Below the pieces are notes generated by a model. That model was not told the origin of the DNA, searched no databases, and saw only the letters and a program-made list of their open reading frames with translations. A program made the position numbers and the translations under genes. This document shows positions 31,428 through 40,476 of a stretch of DNA of 41,713 nt, piece by piece. The stretch is from contig NZ_JAGOGJ010000054.1 of the NCBI RefSeq assembly GCF_017996735.1, forward strand, positions 1-41,713, given 5' to 3'. The stretch comes from Niveispirillum sp. (lineage in GTDB: Bacteria > Pseudomonadota > Alphaproteobacteria > Azospirillales > Azospirillaceae). Each line of letters opens with the position of its first letter. The first letter of the stretch is position 1.

Positions 31428-32542
31428 GCCTCTTTCCGCCCCACCCATCGCCGCCACAGGTGATAGGCGGCGGGGGCGAACAGGATGATCAGGACAATAC
31501 GCACGATATGGTGCGTGGCGACAAAGGCCGCGTCCACGTGCAGGGCCAGGGCAACCAGGCTCATCTCCGCCAAGCCGCCCGGCGCGAATGCCAGGATCAG
31601 GCCCGCCAGGCTGAGCCCCGTCAGCAGATGCACGGCCAGCGACAGCACCAGCGTCACCACCAGCAGCAGCAGGGTCAGCCCCGCCGCCACCCCAGCCGTG
31701 CGGGCAATGCGCATCAGGGGGACACGCTGGAACCGGCCGCCGATGGAGGCACCGATCACCACCTGCGCCGCCGCCACCAGCAGACCCGGCGGCTTTACCG
31801 CGGTGACGCCGGTGAGATGCAAAGCCGCCGACAGCAGCATCGGTCCCACCAGGATGCCCGCCGGTATGCCCAGCCTTTGCGCCACCGGGGCGCCCACAAA
31901 ACAGGCGGCGATCACCACGTAATCGATCAGGTCCAGTTCCCAGGGATAGGGGCCCAGCCCATGCAGGCTCCAGTCCCGGCCCGCCGGATCATATCCGGGC
32001 AGCGCCTGAAACGCGAAGGGCACGGTCATGACCACCAGCATGATACGCAGGCTGTGGCCCAGGGCGATGGAGCGGTCATCCCCGCCCATCGCGCCGCCCA
32101 TCATCACCATTTCCGTGAAGCCGCCCGGCATGGCCGTGAAATAGGCGGTGGGCGGCTCGTATCGGGCGAAGCGGCGGAGATACAGCGTGCCCAGACCGGC
32201 CGCGACGGCGATATAGACGGCCATGAAGATCAGGCTGACCGACCATTCACCCAGATGGCCCAGCAGGGCCGGCGTGAAGGAACTGCCCAGCATGATGCCC
32301 AGCACGATGACCAGCCCGTCGCGCAGCCGCTGCGGCACCATGGTGCGCACACCGCCCAGCGCCGCGACCGTCGTCGCCACCATGGCGCCGATCATGAAGG
32401 CCAGCGGCACATGCAGTCTGAAACAGACAAATCCGCCCGCCGTTCCCAAAACCATGGCGGTGGCAAAGGCCGGCCAGTCGAAACGGCGGCGGCGGGGGTT
32501 GGGTGCCGGCTCGGGTTGCAGACCGGTCGGCGGCACCATCAT
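31415..32542 (-). CDS. AbrB-family membrane transporter-like protein
   Basis: 375 residues with about ten hydrophobic segments. It contains the two repeats of the membrane AbrB duplication family: AFMIGAMVATTVAALG in the first half and AGILVGPMLLSAALHLTG in the second, with AYFTAMPGGFTEMVMMGGAMG between them. The family was once annotated as ammonia monooxygenase and is thought to be a transporter; the substrate is unproven. The ATG at 32542 overlaps the stop of the aspartoacylase-family gene by four bases, so the two are translationally coupled and may act on one compound. Confidence 0.85.
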   Translation of the reverse strand: MMVPPTGLQPEPAPNPRRRRFDWPAFATAMVLGTAGGFVCFRLHVPLAFMIGAMVATTVAALGGVRTMVPQRLRDGLVIVLGIMLGSSFTPALLGHLGEWSVSLIFMAVYIAVAAGLGTLYLRRFARYEPPTAYFTAMPGGFTEMVMMGGAMGGDDRSIALGHSLRIMLVVMTVPFAFQALPGYDPAGRDWSLHGLGPYPWELDLIDYVVIAACFVGAPVAQRLGIPAGILVGPMLLSAALHLTGVTAVKPPGLLVAAAQVVIGASIGGRFQRVPLMRIARTAGVAAGLTLLLLVVTLVLSLAVHLLTGLSLAGLILAFAPGGLAEMSLVALALHVDAAFVATHHIVRIVLIILFAPAAYHLWRRWVGRKEAPGA

Positions 32543-33501
32543 GCCACGAACCGCCCCAGCCGCACGGCCGTGTGCCCGCGTTCGGCCTGGCTGCGCGACG
32601 GCATGATCAGAACGCAATCATCATGGGGCGTGTGAACCGGGACCTCGCCATCCATGGCGAAGACCGTGCCGGCGGTGGGGATGACATCCATGCCCTGGTA
32701 TTCCTTCAGGAACCGGAAACGCTCGGTCCCCACCGTAACGGTTTCCGTGACCTCCACAAGCCGTGGCGGCGGCGGATCGTCGGATGGCAGCCATGGGCTG
32801 AGCGCAGCCGCATCGACGATGCCGGCGGCCAGCAGGAACCGCGCTGTGACGGAAAGGGCGGTGACGGCGCTGGCCGGGTCCCAATGCTGTCCGCATTCGG
32901 CCAGCAGGGCGACCGGACCTTCGGCCCCCTCCGTAAAGCGGGGATGGTCGATCAGCCGGCTGCCACCCGCATGCCCCCCATCGGCAACGATGATGCCGGG
33001 CAGACCGACGCGCCGCGCAAAGTCCCGCCCGCGTCCGGACCGGCCGCACAGCATCAGCGGGATACGGTCATGCTGCATCGAATGCAGGTCCAGAACCCTG
33101 TCGGCCGTGGCGAACAGGGGCCAGAGTTCCCGCGCCCGCTGCCGCTCCACGCTCGCCACGCCGGCCGCCAGGGACTGGGGCGACCAGACCCTGTTCATAT
33201 CCTCGTCCACATAGCGTGACATGACGGGAAAGCCGGGATCGAACTGGCCGAACGCCTCGATATTGGCGAAGGAGAAGGACAGGATACCGCGCCAGGGACG
33301 GATGCCGGCGGCCAGCATGGTGGCGGCCGCGATGGCACCGGAATATTCATTGCCATGCATCAGGGCATTGACCACCACATGCGGCCCCGGCACGCTGCTG
33401 TCGAACCGGTGGACAAAGGATGGACCGCCATTGCCCGATGCCCAGGCCGACAGGTCGGGCGGCCACAGATCAACGTTGGTCAACGGCTCGATACGTGCCA
33501 C
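32539..33501 (-). CDS. succinylglutamate desuccinylase/aspartoacylase-family hydrolase
   Basis: 320 residues from GTG 33501, which has a strong GGAGGAGG upstream. A GTG at 33618 would add 39 residues that do not look like the family. Zinc ligands are visible in NALMHGNEYSGA (His and Glu) and VLDLHSMQHD (His), and the C-terminal catalytic Glu probably lies in VALLAECGQHW. Members cleave an acyl group from N-acyl amino acids (for example N-succinylglutamate or N-acetylaspartate). Substrate unknown. It is coupled to the AbrB-type gene and divergent from an N-formylglutamate amidohydrolase-like gene. Confidence 0.85.
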   Translation of the reverse strand: MARIEPLTNVDLWPPDLSAWASGNGGPSFVHRFDSSVPGPHVVVNALMHGNEYSGAIAAATMLAAGIRPWRGILSFSFANIEAFGQFDPGFPVMSRYVDEDMNRVWSPQSLAAGVASVERQRARELWPLFATADRVLDLHSMQHDRIPLMLCGRSGRGRDFARRVGLPGIIVADGGHAGGSRLIDHPRFTEGAEGPVALLAECGQHWDPASAVTALSVTARFLLAAGIVDAAALSPWLPSDDPPPPRLVEVTETVTVGTERFRFLKEYQGMDVIPTAGTVFAMDGEVPVHTPHDDCVLIMPSRSQAERGHTAVRLGRFVA

Positions 33502-33687
33502 GCCCCCCTCCTCCGTCCCACCGTCCTCGGGATGGGCTGCACCGGCCCCCGCAAAGGCAGGCATGCCTTCTGAACTCTCGACGCCGGCCCCGGTGCCAAG
33601 GTATAGGTTCCAAGTCACTTCGATGAAAGAGCGGTTTCATTGCCGCAGCATGTTCATCACGACATTCCGGAGCCGGGGACGGGTTGA

Positions 33688-34548
33688 ATGAGTTTGGTGA
33701 TCGATGATGTGGTCGTCCGGCATGATCCGGTCGGACCCGCGGTCCCTTTGCTGTTCGATAGCCCGCACAGCGGCACCCGTTACCCTGCCGATTTCGATTT
33801 CACCTGTCCCTTCCCCCTGCTGCGCCAGGCGGAGGACACGCATGTCGACGAGTTGTTCGGCATGGTCCCGGACCTGGGCGCCACCCTGCTCTGCGCCCTG
33901 TTCCCGCGATCCTATATCGATGTCAACCGGGCGCCCGACGATATCGATCCGGCCATGCTGGACGGTGTCTGGCCGACGCCGGTCAACCCGTCACCGAAAA
34001 GCGTGGCCGGCATGGGTCTGGTGCGCCATCTCTGCCGTCCAGGCATCCCCATGTATGATGGCCGATTGCCGGTGTTGGTGGTGCAGGACCGGATCGAGAA
34101 TTACTGGCGCCCTTATCATGAATTGCTGGCCGAAACCATCGACGGGCTGCATGCCCGTTTCGGGGCCGTCTATCACATCAATTGCCATTCGATGCCGTCC
34201 TTCGTGATCGGACCCGACCGGCAATCGCCCGATTTTGTCGTCGGCGACCGCGATGGTTCCACGGCGGAACGCGGCTTCACCCGGCTGGTGGTCGAGACGT
34301 TGCGCGCCATGGGCTACAATGTCCGGCTGAACGACCCGTACAAGGGCGTGGAACTGGTCCGGCGCTATTCCAACCCGGCCCGTGGCCGCCATTCCCTGCA
34401 GCTCGAAATCGACCGCCGCCTCTACATGAACGAGGAGACGCTGGAACCCCATGCCGGCTTCCAGGAACTGCGCGAGGATCTGACGCGGTTGATCTGCGTG
34501 CTGCGCGACTATGCGCAGGACAGGGCCGGGCGGCTGGCGGCGGAATAG
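33688..34548 (+). CDS. N-formylglutamate amidohydrolase-family protein
   Basis: 286 residues. LLFDSPHSGTRYPADF, DTHVDELFGMVPDLGATLL, YIDVNRAPDDID, YHINCHSMPS and SLQLEIDRRLYMNE are in the order of the FGase family, with His and Glu residues suited to metal-dependent hydrolysis. The founding enzyme HutG splits N-formylglutamate at the end of one histidine degradation route. No hut genes are near, so the substrate here may be another N-acyl amino acid. Start ATG 33688. It is divergent from the aspartoacylase-family gene across 186 bases. Confidence 0.88.
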   Translation: MSLVIDDVVVRHDPVGPAVPLLFDSPHSGTRYPADFDFTCPFPLLRQAEDTHVDELFGMVPDLGATLLCALFPRSYIDVNRAPDDIDPAMLDGVWPTPVNPSPKSVAGMGLVRHLCRPGIPMYDGRLPVLVVQDRIENYWRPYHELLAETIDGLHARFGAVYHINCHSMPSFVIGPDRQSPDFVVGDRDGSTAERGFTRLVVETLRAMGYNVRLNDPYKGVELVRRYSNPARGRHSLQLEIDRRLYMNEETLEPHAGFQELREDLTRLICVLRDYAQDRAGRLAAE

Positions 34549-34818
34549 TTCAGCGCCCCCTCAATGACCTCCCCACCCACCGGCGCGGCTTCCGCCTGAA
34601 CCCGCCCCGTCGGGACGGGACCGTTTCCGGTTCCGGGTATTTTATTCATGCCACACCATCCATGGGGATGAAGCTGCTGAATCCATAAGGATTTCCTGGT
34701 TTCTTTTTGCAATGCGGCGCCGGAAACATTAATAATTAGCTCCAATACATTGTTAATAATTAACCTTTTCAAGAATTACGCAGCATATCCGTCTGGACAT
34801 CTGACAAGGTCCTCAAGC
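34549..34818. other. 270-base intergenic region with an AT-rich promoter-like part
   Basis: No gene seen. The second half (34640-34790) is markedly AT-rich for this genome and carries two identical 10-mers TTAATAATTA (34729-34738 and 34753-34762), 24 bases apart. They probably belong to the control region of the first EAL gene. The first half has only a weak hairpin (CCCGT/ACGGG) after the hydrolase stop. Confidence 0.5.
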
Positions 34819-36201
34819 GTGCCTATGATGCATGCAAAGGATTGCAAGTCGAAATGCAGGTGGATGATGCATGCGCTGGTGATGAATGACGGTTGGGTTC
34901 CGACCCCGCCCTCCCCCGCTTCGATGGACCATCTGCCGGCCCAGCGCGACCCGCTGACCGGACTTCTGAACAAGCATGGCTTCATCCGTGAGGGCAACCG
35001 CCTGCTGCCACTGATGGCGGCGGCCGGCGAGCATCCCCATGTCATCTTCATCGAACTGAACAATTACGAAGGCATCGTCTCCCGCATGTCCTATGAGGAG
35101 GCGCTGGAACTGCTGCAGGCCATGCGCTGGCGCCTGCAACTGGCCTTCGGGGAGGACGCGCTGCTGGCCCGGTTCGACAGCGAGCGGTTCGCCGTTCTGC
35201 TGCCCGAAGCCTTGGACGAGTTCACCGCCCTGCAAAGGGTGCTGGAGACGCCGGTGGTCATCGGCGGCAATGCCTATCACCTGTCGATAACCTGTGGCGT
35301 GGCAACCTATCCGGAGGCGGCGGACAATATGCACATGCTGGTCATCGCGGCCCGCATCGCCCGCCGCGACGCCATCAATGCCGGCCGCCCCGTCAGCACC
35401 TTTTCCGGCGAACAGCGGCGTCGGCTGTCCCGCAGCCGCGCCATCGAGGATGGGCTCTGGGAAAGCCGGGCGGGGGAAGGCCTCTCCCTGGTCTATCAGC
35501 CGAAGGTGGAGATCCATTCCGGCCGCGTGATCGGGGTGGAAACGCTGATGCGCTGGTACCATCCGGAACTCGGCCATGTATCGCCGACGGAATTCGTGCC
35601 GGTGGCGGAGCGCACGCGCACCATCGTCCCCCTGGGCGAATGGATGATCCGCGAATCCCTGCACCAGCAGTCGCAATGGCGCCGGCAGGGGCTGGACCTG
35701 TCCGTCGCCATCAACATCTCGCCCGCCCAATTGGCGCCGGAAGCCAGTGGCACCCCGGTTCTGGACATCCTCGCGGACGAGTGCGACCGGCTGGACCTGG
35801 ACCGGTCGAAGATCGAACTGGAGATCACCGAGGGATTGCTGACCGACGAAAGCGCCATGGCGCAGGTTCGCCGGCTGGCGAATGCGGGTTTCGGCATCGC
35901 CATCGATGATTTCGGCCGCGACCATTCGGCCCTGTCCCTGCTGGTCGACAGCCCGGCCCGCACCTTGAAGATCGACAAGGGCTTCGTCGACAACATCCTG
36001 CGCAATCCGCGCCAGGCGGCCATCATCCGCTTCATCACCGAACTGGCGCACGACCTGGGCATGCGCACCGTCGTTGAAGGGGTCGAGCATATCCGGCAGT
36101 TGGTGGCGGTGGCCAGTGCCGGCTGTGATTATGGCCAGGGCTATTTCTATTACCGCCCCATGTGCGCGGACCGTATCCACGGCTTGCGGACACCGCACTG
36201 A
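34819..36201 (+). CDS. degenerate GGDEF - EAL protein (first of a tandem pair)
   Basis: 460 residues from GTG 34819, with AAGG eight bases upstream; ATGs at 34825, 34867 and 34924 are alternatives. Residues ~40-205 are a GGDEF-like domain: DPLTGLLNKHGF matches the domain start, but the signature is replaced by FDSERF, so it cannot make cyclic-di-GMP. The EAL domain (about 215-455) has GVETLMRW for the EAL motif, INISP, LEITEG, IDDFGRDHSALSLL, LKIDKGF, VVEGVEH and GQGYFYYRP. The metal and substrate ligands E, N, E, DD, K, E, Q are all present, so phosphodiesterase activity is plausible. No membrane segment. Loop 6 (DFGRDHS) differs from the usual DFGxGYSS. Confidence 0.85.
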   Translation: MPMMHAKDCKSKCRWMMHALVMNDGWVPTPPSPASMDHLPAQRDPLTGLLNKHGFIREGNRLLPLMAAAGEHPHVIFIELNNYEGIVSRMSYEEALELLQAMRWRLQLAFGEDALLARFDSERFAVLLPEALDEFTALQRVLETPVVIGGNAYHLSITCGVATYPEAADNMHMLVIAARIARRDAINAGRPVSTFSGEQRRRLSRSRAIEDGLWESRAGEGLSLVYQPKVEIHSGRVIGVETLMRWYHPELGHVSPTEFVPVAERTRTIVPLGEWMIRESLHQQSQWRRQGLDLSVAINISPAQLAPEASGTPVLDILADECDRLDLDRSKIELEITEGLLTDESAMAQVRRLANAGFGIAIDDFGRDHSALSLLVDSPARTLKIDKGFVDNILRNPRQAAIIRFITELAHDLGMRTVVEGVEHIRQLVAVASAGCDYGQGYFYYRPMCADRIHGLRTPH

Positions 36202-36315
36202 CCGCGGCGGCGGGGCTGAGGCAGCATACAAACGTGTGTTTAGGACGCCAAACAAGAATATTGGAAACCTGAACCTTCGGACAAATGGATTAATACGAAA
36301 GACATACTAATATCT

Positions 36316-37689
36316 ATGTTCTCATCGATATGGTGCTGCCCCATGGAATACCCGGTGTCCCTTCCCGTCCAGCCCACAGCCGCAGCAGCAGCAGCCGAAT
36401 GCGGCTGCGCCTACAGCCCCCCGCAGTTGATGCATGATCCGTTGACGGGTCTGTACAACAAGCACGGCTTTGTGACACGGGGAAACCAGATCCTGCGGCT
36501 GATGGCGGCGCGCGACCGGCAGGCAATCCTGATCTATCTGGAACTTTCTGAATATGACGGCCTGATCTCTCGCCTGGGATATGACGCATCGCTGGTGCTC
36601 CTGTCCGCGATGCGCCGCCGGATGGAGATTGTGTTCGGCCGGGAGGCTTTGCTGGCCCGGTTCGACAGCGAACGTTTCGCGGCACTGCTGCCCGACGGAC
36701 AGGCCGGGATTGAGGATACGATCCGCGCCCTTGAGGCTCCCTTGCATATCGACGGGACCACCTGCCACCTGTCCCTGTCCTGCGGGGTGGCGACCTTCAA
36801 CGACGCCGGCTACAACATGGACATGTTGATCATCGCGGCCCGGTCGGCACGGCAGGACGCCCAGCGGGCGCAGCGTCAGATCGGCTGGTACGCAGACGGC
36901 ATGCGCCAGCGCCTGGCCCGGCAGCGATCCATCGAGGACGGGTTGTGGTTCGCGCGCAACGGAGCCGGCCTGTCGCTGGTGTATCAGCCCAAGATCGATA
37001 TCCGGGCCGGAAAGGTCATCGGGGTGGAGGCGCTGCTGCGCTGGCACCATCCGGAACTGGGGGCCGTTTCACCGGCGGAATTCATCCCCCTGGCCGAACG
37101 GACACGCGCCATCCTGCCCATCGGCGAATGGCTGCTGCGGGAAGCGCTGCACCAGAAATGCGCCTGGCGCCAGGGGGGACAGGATATCCGGATGTCCATC
37201 AATGTCTCCCCCCTGCAACTGGGAGCGCAGATGCAGGGCCCCACCGTACTGGACATCATGACAGAGGAATGCCGGCGCCTGGGGCTTCGCCATGACAAGC
37301 TGGAAATAGAGATCACCGAGGGCCTGCTGAGCAATGCCGAGGTCATGGCGCAGGTGCGCGAGATCGCCGGCGCCGGCTTTGGAATCGCCGTCGATGATTT
37401 CGGGCGGGAACATTCCGCCCTGTCCCTGCTGGTCAATTGCCCGGCAACGACGCTGAAGATCGACAAGAGCTTCGTCGACGATGTCGTGGAGAATGACCGT
37501 CAGTTGGCGGTGGTGCATTTCATCGTGGCGCTGGCGCGCCGGCTGGGCATGGAAACGGTGGTGGAGGGGATCGAGCATCTCCAGCAACTGGTGGCGCTGG
37601 CCGATGCGGGTTGCGACTATGGTCAGGGCTATTTCTATTACCGCCCGCTGAGCGCCAGCCAGATCATGGAACTGCGCCACAGTCACTGA
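36316..37689 (+). CDS. degenerate GGDEF - EAL protein (second of a tandem pair)
   Basis: 457 residues, start ATG 36316 without a clear ribosome-binding site; ATG 36343 is an alternative. It is a paralogue of the gene before it over the full length. The GGDEF-like domain starts DPLTGLYNKHGF and has FDSERF in place of GGDEF. The EAL domain has GVEALLRW, INVSP, IEITEG, VDDFGREHSALSLL, LKIDKSF, VVEGIEH and GQGYFYYRP, so all catalytic residues are kept. The N-terminus has an Ala run and two Cys (AAAAAAECGCAY). ACAAATGGATTAATAC lies 20 bases ahead of the start. Confidence 0.85.
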   Translation: MFSSIWCCPMEYPVSLPVQPTAAAAAAECGCAYSPPQLMHDPLTGLYNKHGFVTRGNQILRLMAARDRQAILIYLELSEYDGLISRLGYDASLVLLSAMRRRMEIVFGREALLARFDSERFAALLPDGQAGIEDTIRALEAPLHIDGTTCHLSLSCGVATFNDAGYNMDMLIIAARSARQDAQRAQRQIGWYADGMRQRLARQRSIEDGLWFARNGAGLSLVYQPKIDIRAGKVIGVEALLRWHHPELGAVSPAEFIPLAERTRAILPIGEWLLREALHQKCAWRQGGQDIRMSINVSPLQLGAQMQGPTVLDIMTEECRRLGLRHDKLEIEITEGLLSNAEVMAQVREIAGAGFGIAVDDFGREHSALSLLVNCPATTLKIDKSFVDDVVENDRQLAVVHFIVALARRLGMETVVEGIEHLQQLVALADAGCDYGQGYFYYRPLSASQIMELRHSH

Positions 37690-37713
37690 CGCCGCGCTGG
37701 TCGGCGCGAAGAC

Positions 37714-37738
37714 CATCGGTCAAGAATATTGACCGATG
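37714..37738. promoter_or_regulatory. palindrome CATCGGTCAA / TTGACCGATG
   Basis: Perfect 10-base arms (37714-37723 and 37729-37738) around GAATA, 24 bases after the EAL gene and 154 before the pseudokinase gene. The same arm sequence occurs at 6982-7009 and 7094-7106. The right arm contains TTGACC, which with TATATC at 37755-37760 (20-base spacer) could be a promoter. The 202-base gap also has a weak hairpin with a TTTT tail (37776-37799). Confidence 0.55.
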
Positions 37739-37891
37739 ATATGACACTGGTGGGTATATCCATCTCTGCAAAAAGGCTGGGCGACAACCGCCTCTTTTGG
37801 CTGGCATTGTGCAATCGCACATGGTTTGCGATGATCGCGCGCGCCAACCGTTTCCCAGCCATCCCGACCGCAGAGCGAGGCCGCCCCCGTC

Positions 37892-39964
37892 ATGGCCAGC
37901 AGCGCCGATCCCGACGAGAACCCAGTCGTTGCACCACCGCGCCGGCTCCCCGCTGCCGCGGTGCCGGCAATGCCCGTCGATCTGGGCGGCCGGTGCGAGA
38001 TCATGCCCGGCACGCCCATGCCGGCCCTGGATTCGGCCGGCGGACCGGCCTTCGCCGCGCGGCTGACGCGTGATCGCAAGACCGAAGCCTTCGCCATCGT
38101 CACCGACCGGCCCGTGCCCGCCCGGATCGAGATGATGGCCCCCTATCGCGCCATCGAGAATCCGGCCGTGCTGCGCCTGCTGGATTGGGGCACCGTGGAC
38201 TGGTCGCCGGAAGGCAAGAAGCGTTTCGTCCTGATCTATGAACGGCCCGGCGGCCGTCGGGTGATGCAGGACCTGACGGAAACACGCGACCCGCTGCCCG
38301 ATGACCAGATCAGTCGTTCCGTCATCCCCACCCTGCTGTTTGCGCTCCGGGAGATGAATGCGCGGGGCATGACCTGTGGCGCCATGCGCCCCACCAACCT
38401 GTTCCACAAGGACCCGGCCTCTCCCGTCCTGTGTGTCGGGGACTGCCTGTCCACCCCCGCCGGCTATGGCCAGCCCTTGCTGCTGGAAACGATCGAGCGG
38501 GGCATGGCACAGCCGGCGGGGCGCGGACCGGGCACCATCGGCGACGATCTTTATGCGCTGGGCATCACCTTGCTGATGCTGCATCTGGGACGCAACCCGC
38601 TGGCCGACCTGGATGACGAGAGCATCCTGAAACTGAAGATGGACAAGGGCACCTATCCCGCCCTGACCAGCCAGTTCCGGCTGCCGCAGAGTCTGGTGGA
38701 GCCGCTGCGCGGCCTGATGATCGACGACCCCCGGCAGCGCTGGTCGGTATCGGACCTGGATCTGTGGCTGCAGGGCCGCCGCATGTCGCCCAAGCAGCCA
38801 CAGGTGCCCCGGCGCGGTGCCCGCCCGTTCGAGTTCCAGGGGGAGGACCTGATGCATTGCCGGGCGCTTGCCCGGTCGCTGACCAAGCATAGCGCCGCCG
38901 CCGCCGCCCTTATCGAACGGGGGGACGTGGAAAAATGGGTGCGCCGCTCGGTGGGCGACGAGGCACGGGCCGAAGCCATGCAGGCCGCCATCTCCTCGGC
39001 CGGGGCCGGCGGGCGCGGGGCCAGCCAGGAGGACAAGCTGGTCACCCGGGTCTCCATCGCCCTGGACCCGCCCGCCCCCATCCGGTATCGCGGCATCTCC
39101 ATCCTGCCGGACGGGCTGGGCCCGGCACTGGCCGAAGCGGTGTGGCAGAATAGCGGGGTCCAGCCCTTCGCCGAATTCGTGCTGGCCCAGTTCCCGCATT
39201 TCTGGGTGAATTGTCAGATCGAATTCCGGCCCGAATATGTGCCCATGGTCCAGGCCTATGACGGCTATCGGGCGCTGCTGGAACATGTCGGCATGGGGTT
39301 CGGGCTGGAACGCATCGTCTATGAACTGTGCCCGGCCTGCCCCTGCCTGTCGCCGCAACTGCGCGATCATTACGTCCTGTCGCCGGCCGAGCTGCTGACG
39401 GCGCTGGACCAGATCGCAACCAAACCGAACCGGGGCCGCGACCCGGTGGACAGGCATGTGCTGGGCTATATCACCACCCACCATAAGAAGCTGAACGACC
39501 GGCTGCTGGTGCCGCTGTCCAACCCGCACGACCCCGCGCGCCGGATGATTGCCATGATCACCGTGCTGGCCGACGTGCAGAACCGGTTCGGCCCGGCCCG
39601 CGTGCCCAATCTGTGCAACTGGCTGGTGGCCCTGATGGACCCGGTGTTCAAGCGGTTTAAGAACCGGGAGACGCGGGACCGCATGAAGGCAGAAGTGGCG
39701 CAGGTGGCCCGCGACGGGGTGCTGGATGCCATTGTCCGCATCGTCGACAATGTCGATGCCATCCGGGCCGATGACAAGGGGTTCCTGGCCGCCATGCGCC
39801 AATATGAAAGCCTGACGCGGCAGATCGAGAAATTGCGCGTCGCGGCAGAGGACAAGAACGGCATGGCCGAGGGCGCGGGGCGACAGGTGGCCGCCGTCGT
39901 CACCTCCATCGTGGCGGGCATGACCATGATCGGCACCGTCCTCTATATGCTGAGGCTGGCATGA
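37892..39964 (+). CDS. probable pseudokinase with a C-terminal membrane anchor
   Basis: 690 residues. Residues ~35-295 follow a Ser/Thr kinase fold. The N-lobe region keeps only FAIVTDR where VAIK would be (no Lys). CGAMRPTNLF stands where HRDLKPxN should be (no His-Arg-Asp), and VGDCLS where DFG should be. The helix DDLYALGITLLMLHLGRNPL and the late arginine in DDPRQRWSV are typical kinase C-lobe features. A middle part (about 300-660) is unrecognised, and one membrane segment (AVVTSIVAGMTMIGTVLYML) ends the protein. Catalysis is unlikely; a regulatory or scaffolding role is inferred. The stop overlaps the next start (ATGA). Confidence 0.75.
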   Translation: MASSADPDENPVVAPPRRLPAAAVPAMPVDLGGRCEIMPGTPMPALDSAGGPAFAARLTRDRKTEAFAIVTDRPVPARIEMMAPYRAIENPAVLRLLDWGTVDWSPEGKKRFVLIYERPGGRRVMQDLTETRDPLPDDQISRSVIPTLLFALREMNARGMTCGAMRPTNLFHKDPASPVLCVGDCLSTPAGYGQPLLLETIERGMAQPAGRGPGTIGDDLYALGITLLMLHLGRNPLADLDDESILKLKMDKGTYPALTSQFRLPQSLVEPLRGLMIDDPRQRWSVSDLDLWLQGRRMSPKQPQVPRRGARPFEFQGEDLMHCRALARSLTKHSAAAAALIERGDVEKWVRRSVGDEARAEAMQAAISSAGAGGRGASQEDKLVTRVSIALDPPAPIRYRGISILPDGLGPALAEAVWQNSGVQPFAEFVLAQFPHFWVNCQIEFRPEYVPMVQAYDGYRALLEHVGMGFGLERIVYELCPACPCLSPQLRDHYVLSPAELLTALDQIATKPNRGRDPVDRHVLGYITTHHKKLNDRLLVPLSNPHDPARRMIAMITVLADVQNRFGPARVPNLCNWLVALMDPVFKRFKNRETRDRMKAEVAQVARDGVLDAIVRIVDNVDAIRADDKGFLAAMRQYESLTRQIEKLRVAAEDKNGMAEGAGRQVAAVVTSIVAGMTMIGTVLYMLRLA

Positions 39965-40476
39965 GCGCGTCGCTGGGCAAACGGCCGCCACGGCGGCGCG
40001 GGGGCGGCGGCAGCGCCCTGCTGCTTTTGTTGCTGCTGGCACCGGCCGGGCTGATGATGATGCCGACCAGCGTGCTGGTCCTGGCCGGCCTTGCCCCCAC
40101 CTTTGTCGCCTATCTCATCGACCGTGATCCGGAAAAGTCCGCGGCGCTGACGGTGGGGGCCATGAATCTGTGCGGCGTGGCGCCCTTCATCGTCCGTCTC
40201 TGGCAGAACGGGCACGAAATGTCGGTGACGCTGCGCATGCTGGCGGACCCCGGCACCTGGCTGATCATGTTTGGCGCGGCGGCCATCGGATGGCTGATGT
40301 ATTTCCTGATCCCGCAGATCGTGGCGGCCGTGATGAGCCTGCGCAGCCAGTCCAAGATCAAGGATCTGGAGGAACGGCGCGGCATGCTGGTCGCCGACTG
40401 GGGAACGGATGTGATGGGCCTTCCCGACCCGGAGAAGGCGGAGCCGGCCGGGCTGCTGGACCCGGAAACCGAATGA
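39961..40476 (+). CDS. small membrane protein coupled to the pseudokinase gene
   Basis: 171 residues. It has a positively charged start (GKRPPRRRGGGG) and three or four hydrophobic segments (about 18-38, 40-58, 60-80 and 100-125). A charged cytoplasmic tail contains RSQSKIKDLEERRGMLVADW. I recognise no family. The four-base start/stop overlap with the pseudokinase gene suggests that the two products form a membrane complex. Confidence 0.7.
   Translation: MSASLGKRPPRRRGGGGSALLLLLLLAPAGLMMMPTSVLVLAGLAPTFVAYLIDRDPEKSAALTVGAMNLCGVAPFIVRLWQNGHEMSVTLRMLADPGTWLIMFGAAAIGWLMYFLIPQIVAAVMSLRSQSKIKDLEERRGMLVADWGTDVMGLPDPEKAEPAGLLDPETE

Noticed and set aside
31304..32635. 443-codon plus-strand frame over the AbrB-type gene
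   Set aside because: Composition is His/Gln/Arg-rich with no hydrophobic segments; the minus strand codes for a clear membrane protein.
34549..34818. tRNA or small RNA gene in the AT-rich gap
   Set aside because: No cloverleaf, no terminator hairpin with a T run; the AT-rich part looks like a promoter region.
37664..40042. 792-codon minus-strand frame over the pseudokinase gene
   Set aside because: Low-complexity shadow; the plus strand shows kinase-like sequence, a membrane anchor and a coupled neighbour.
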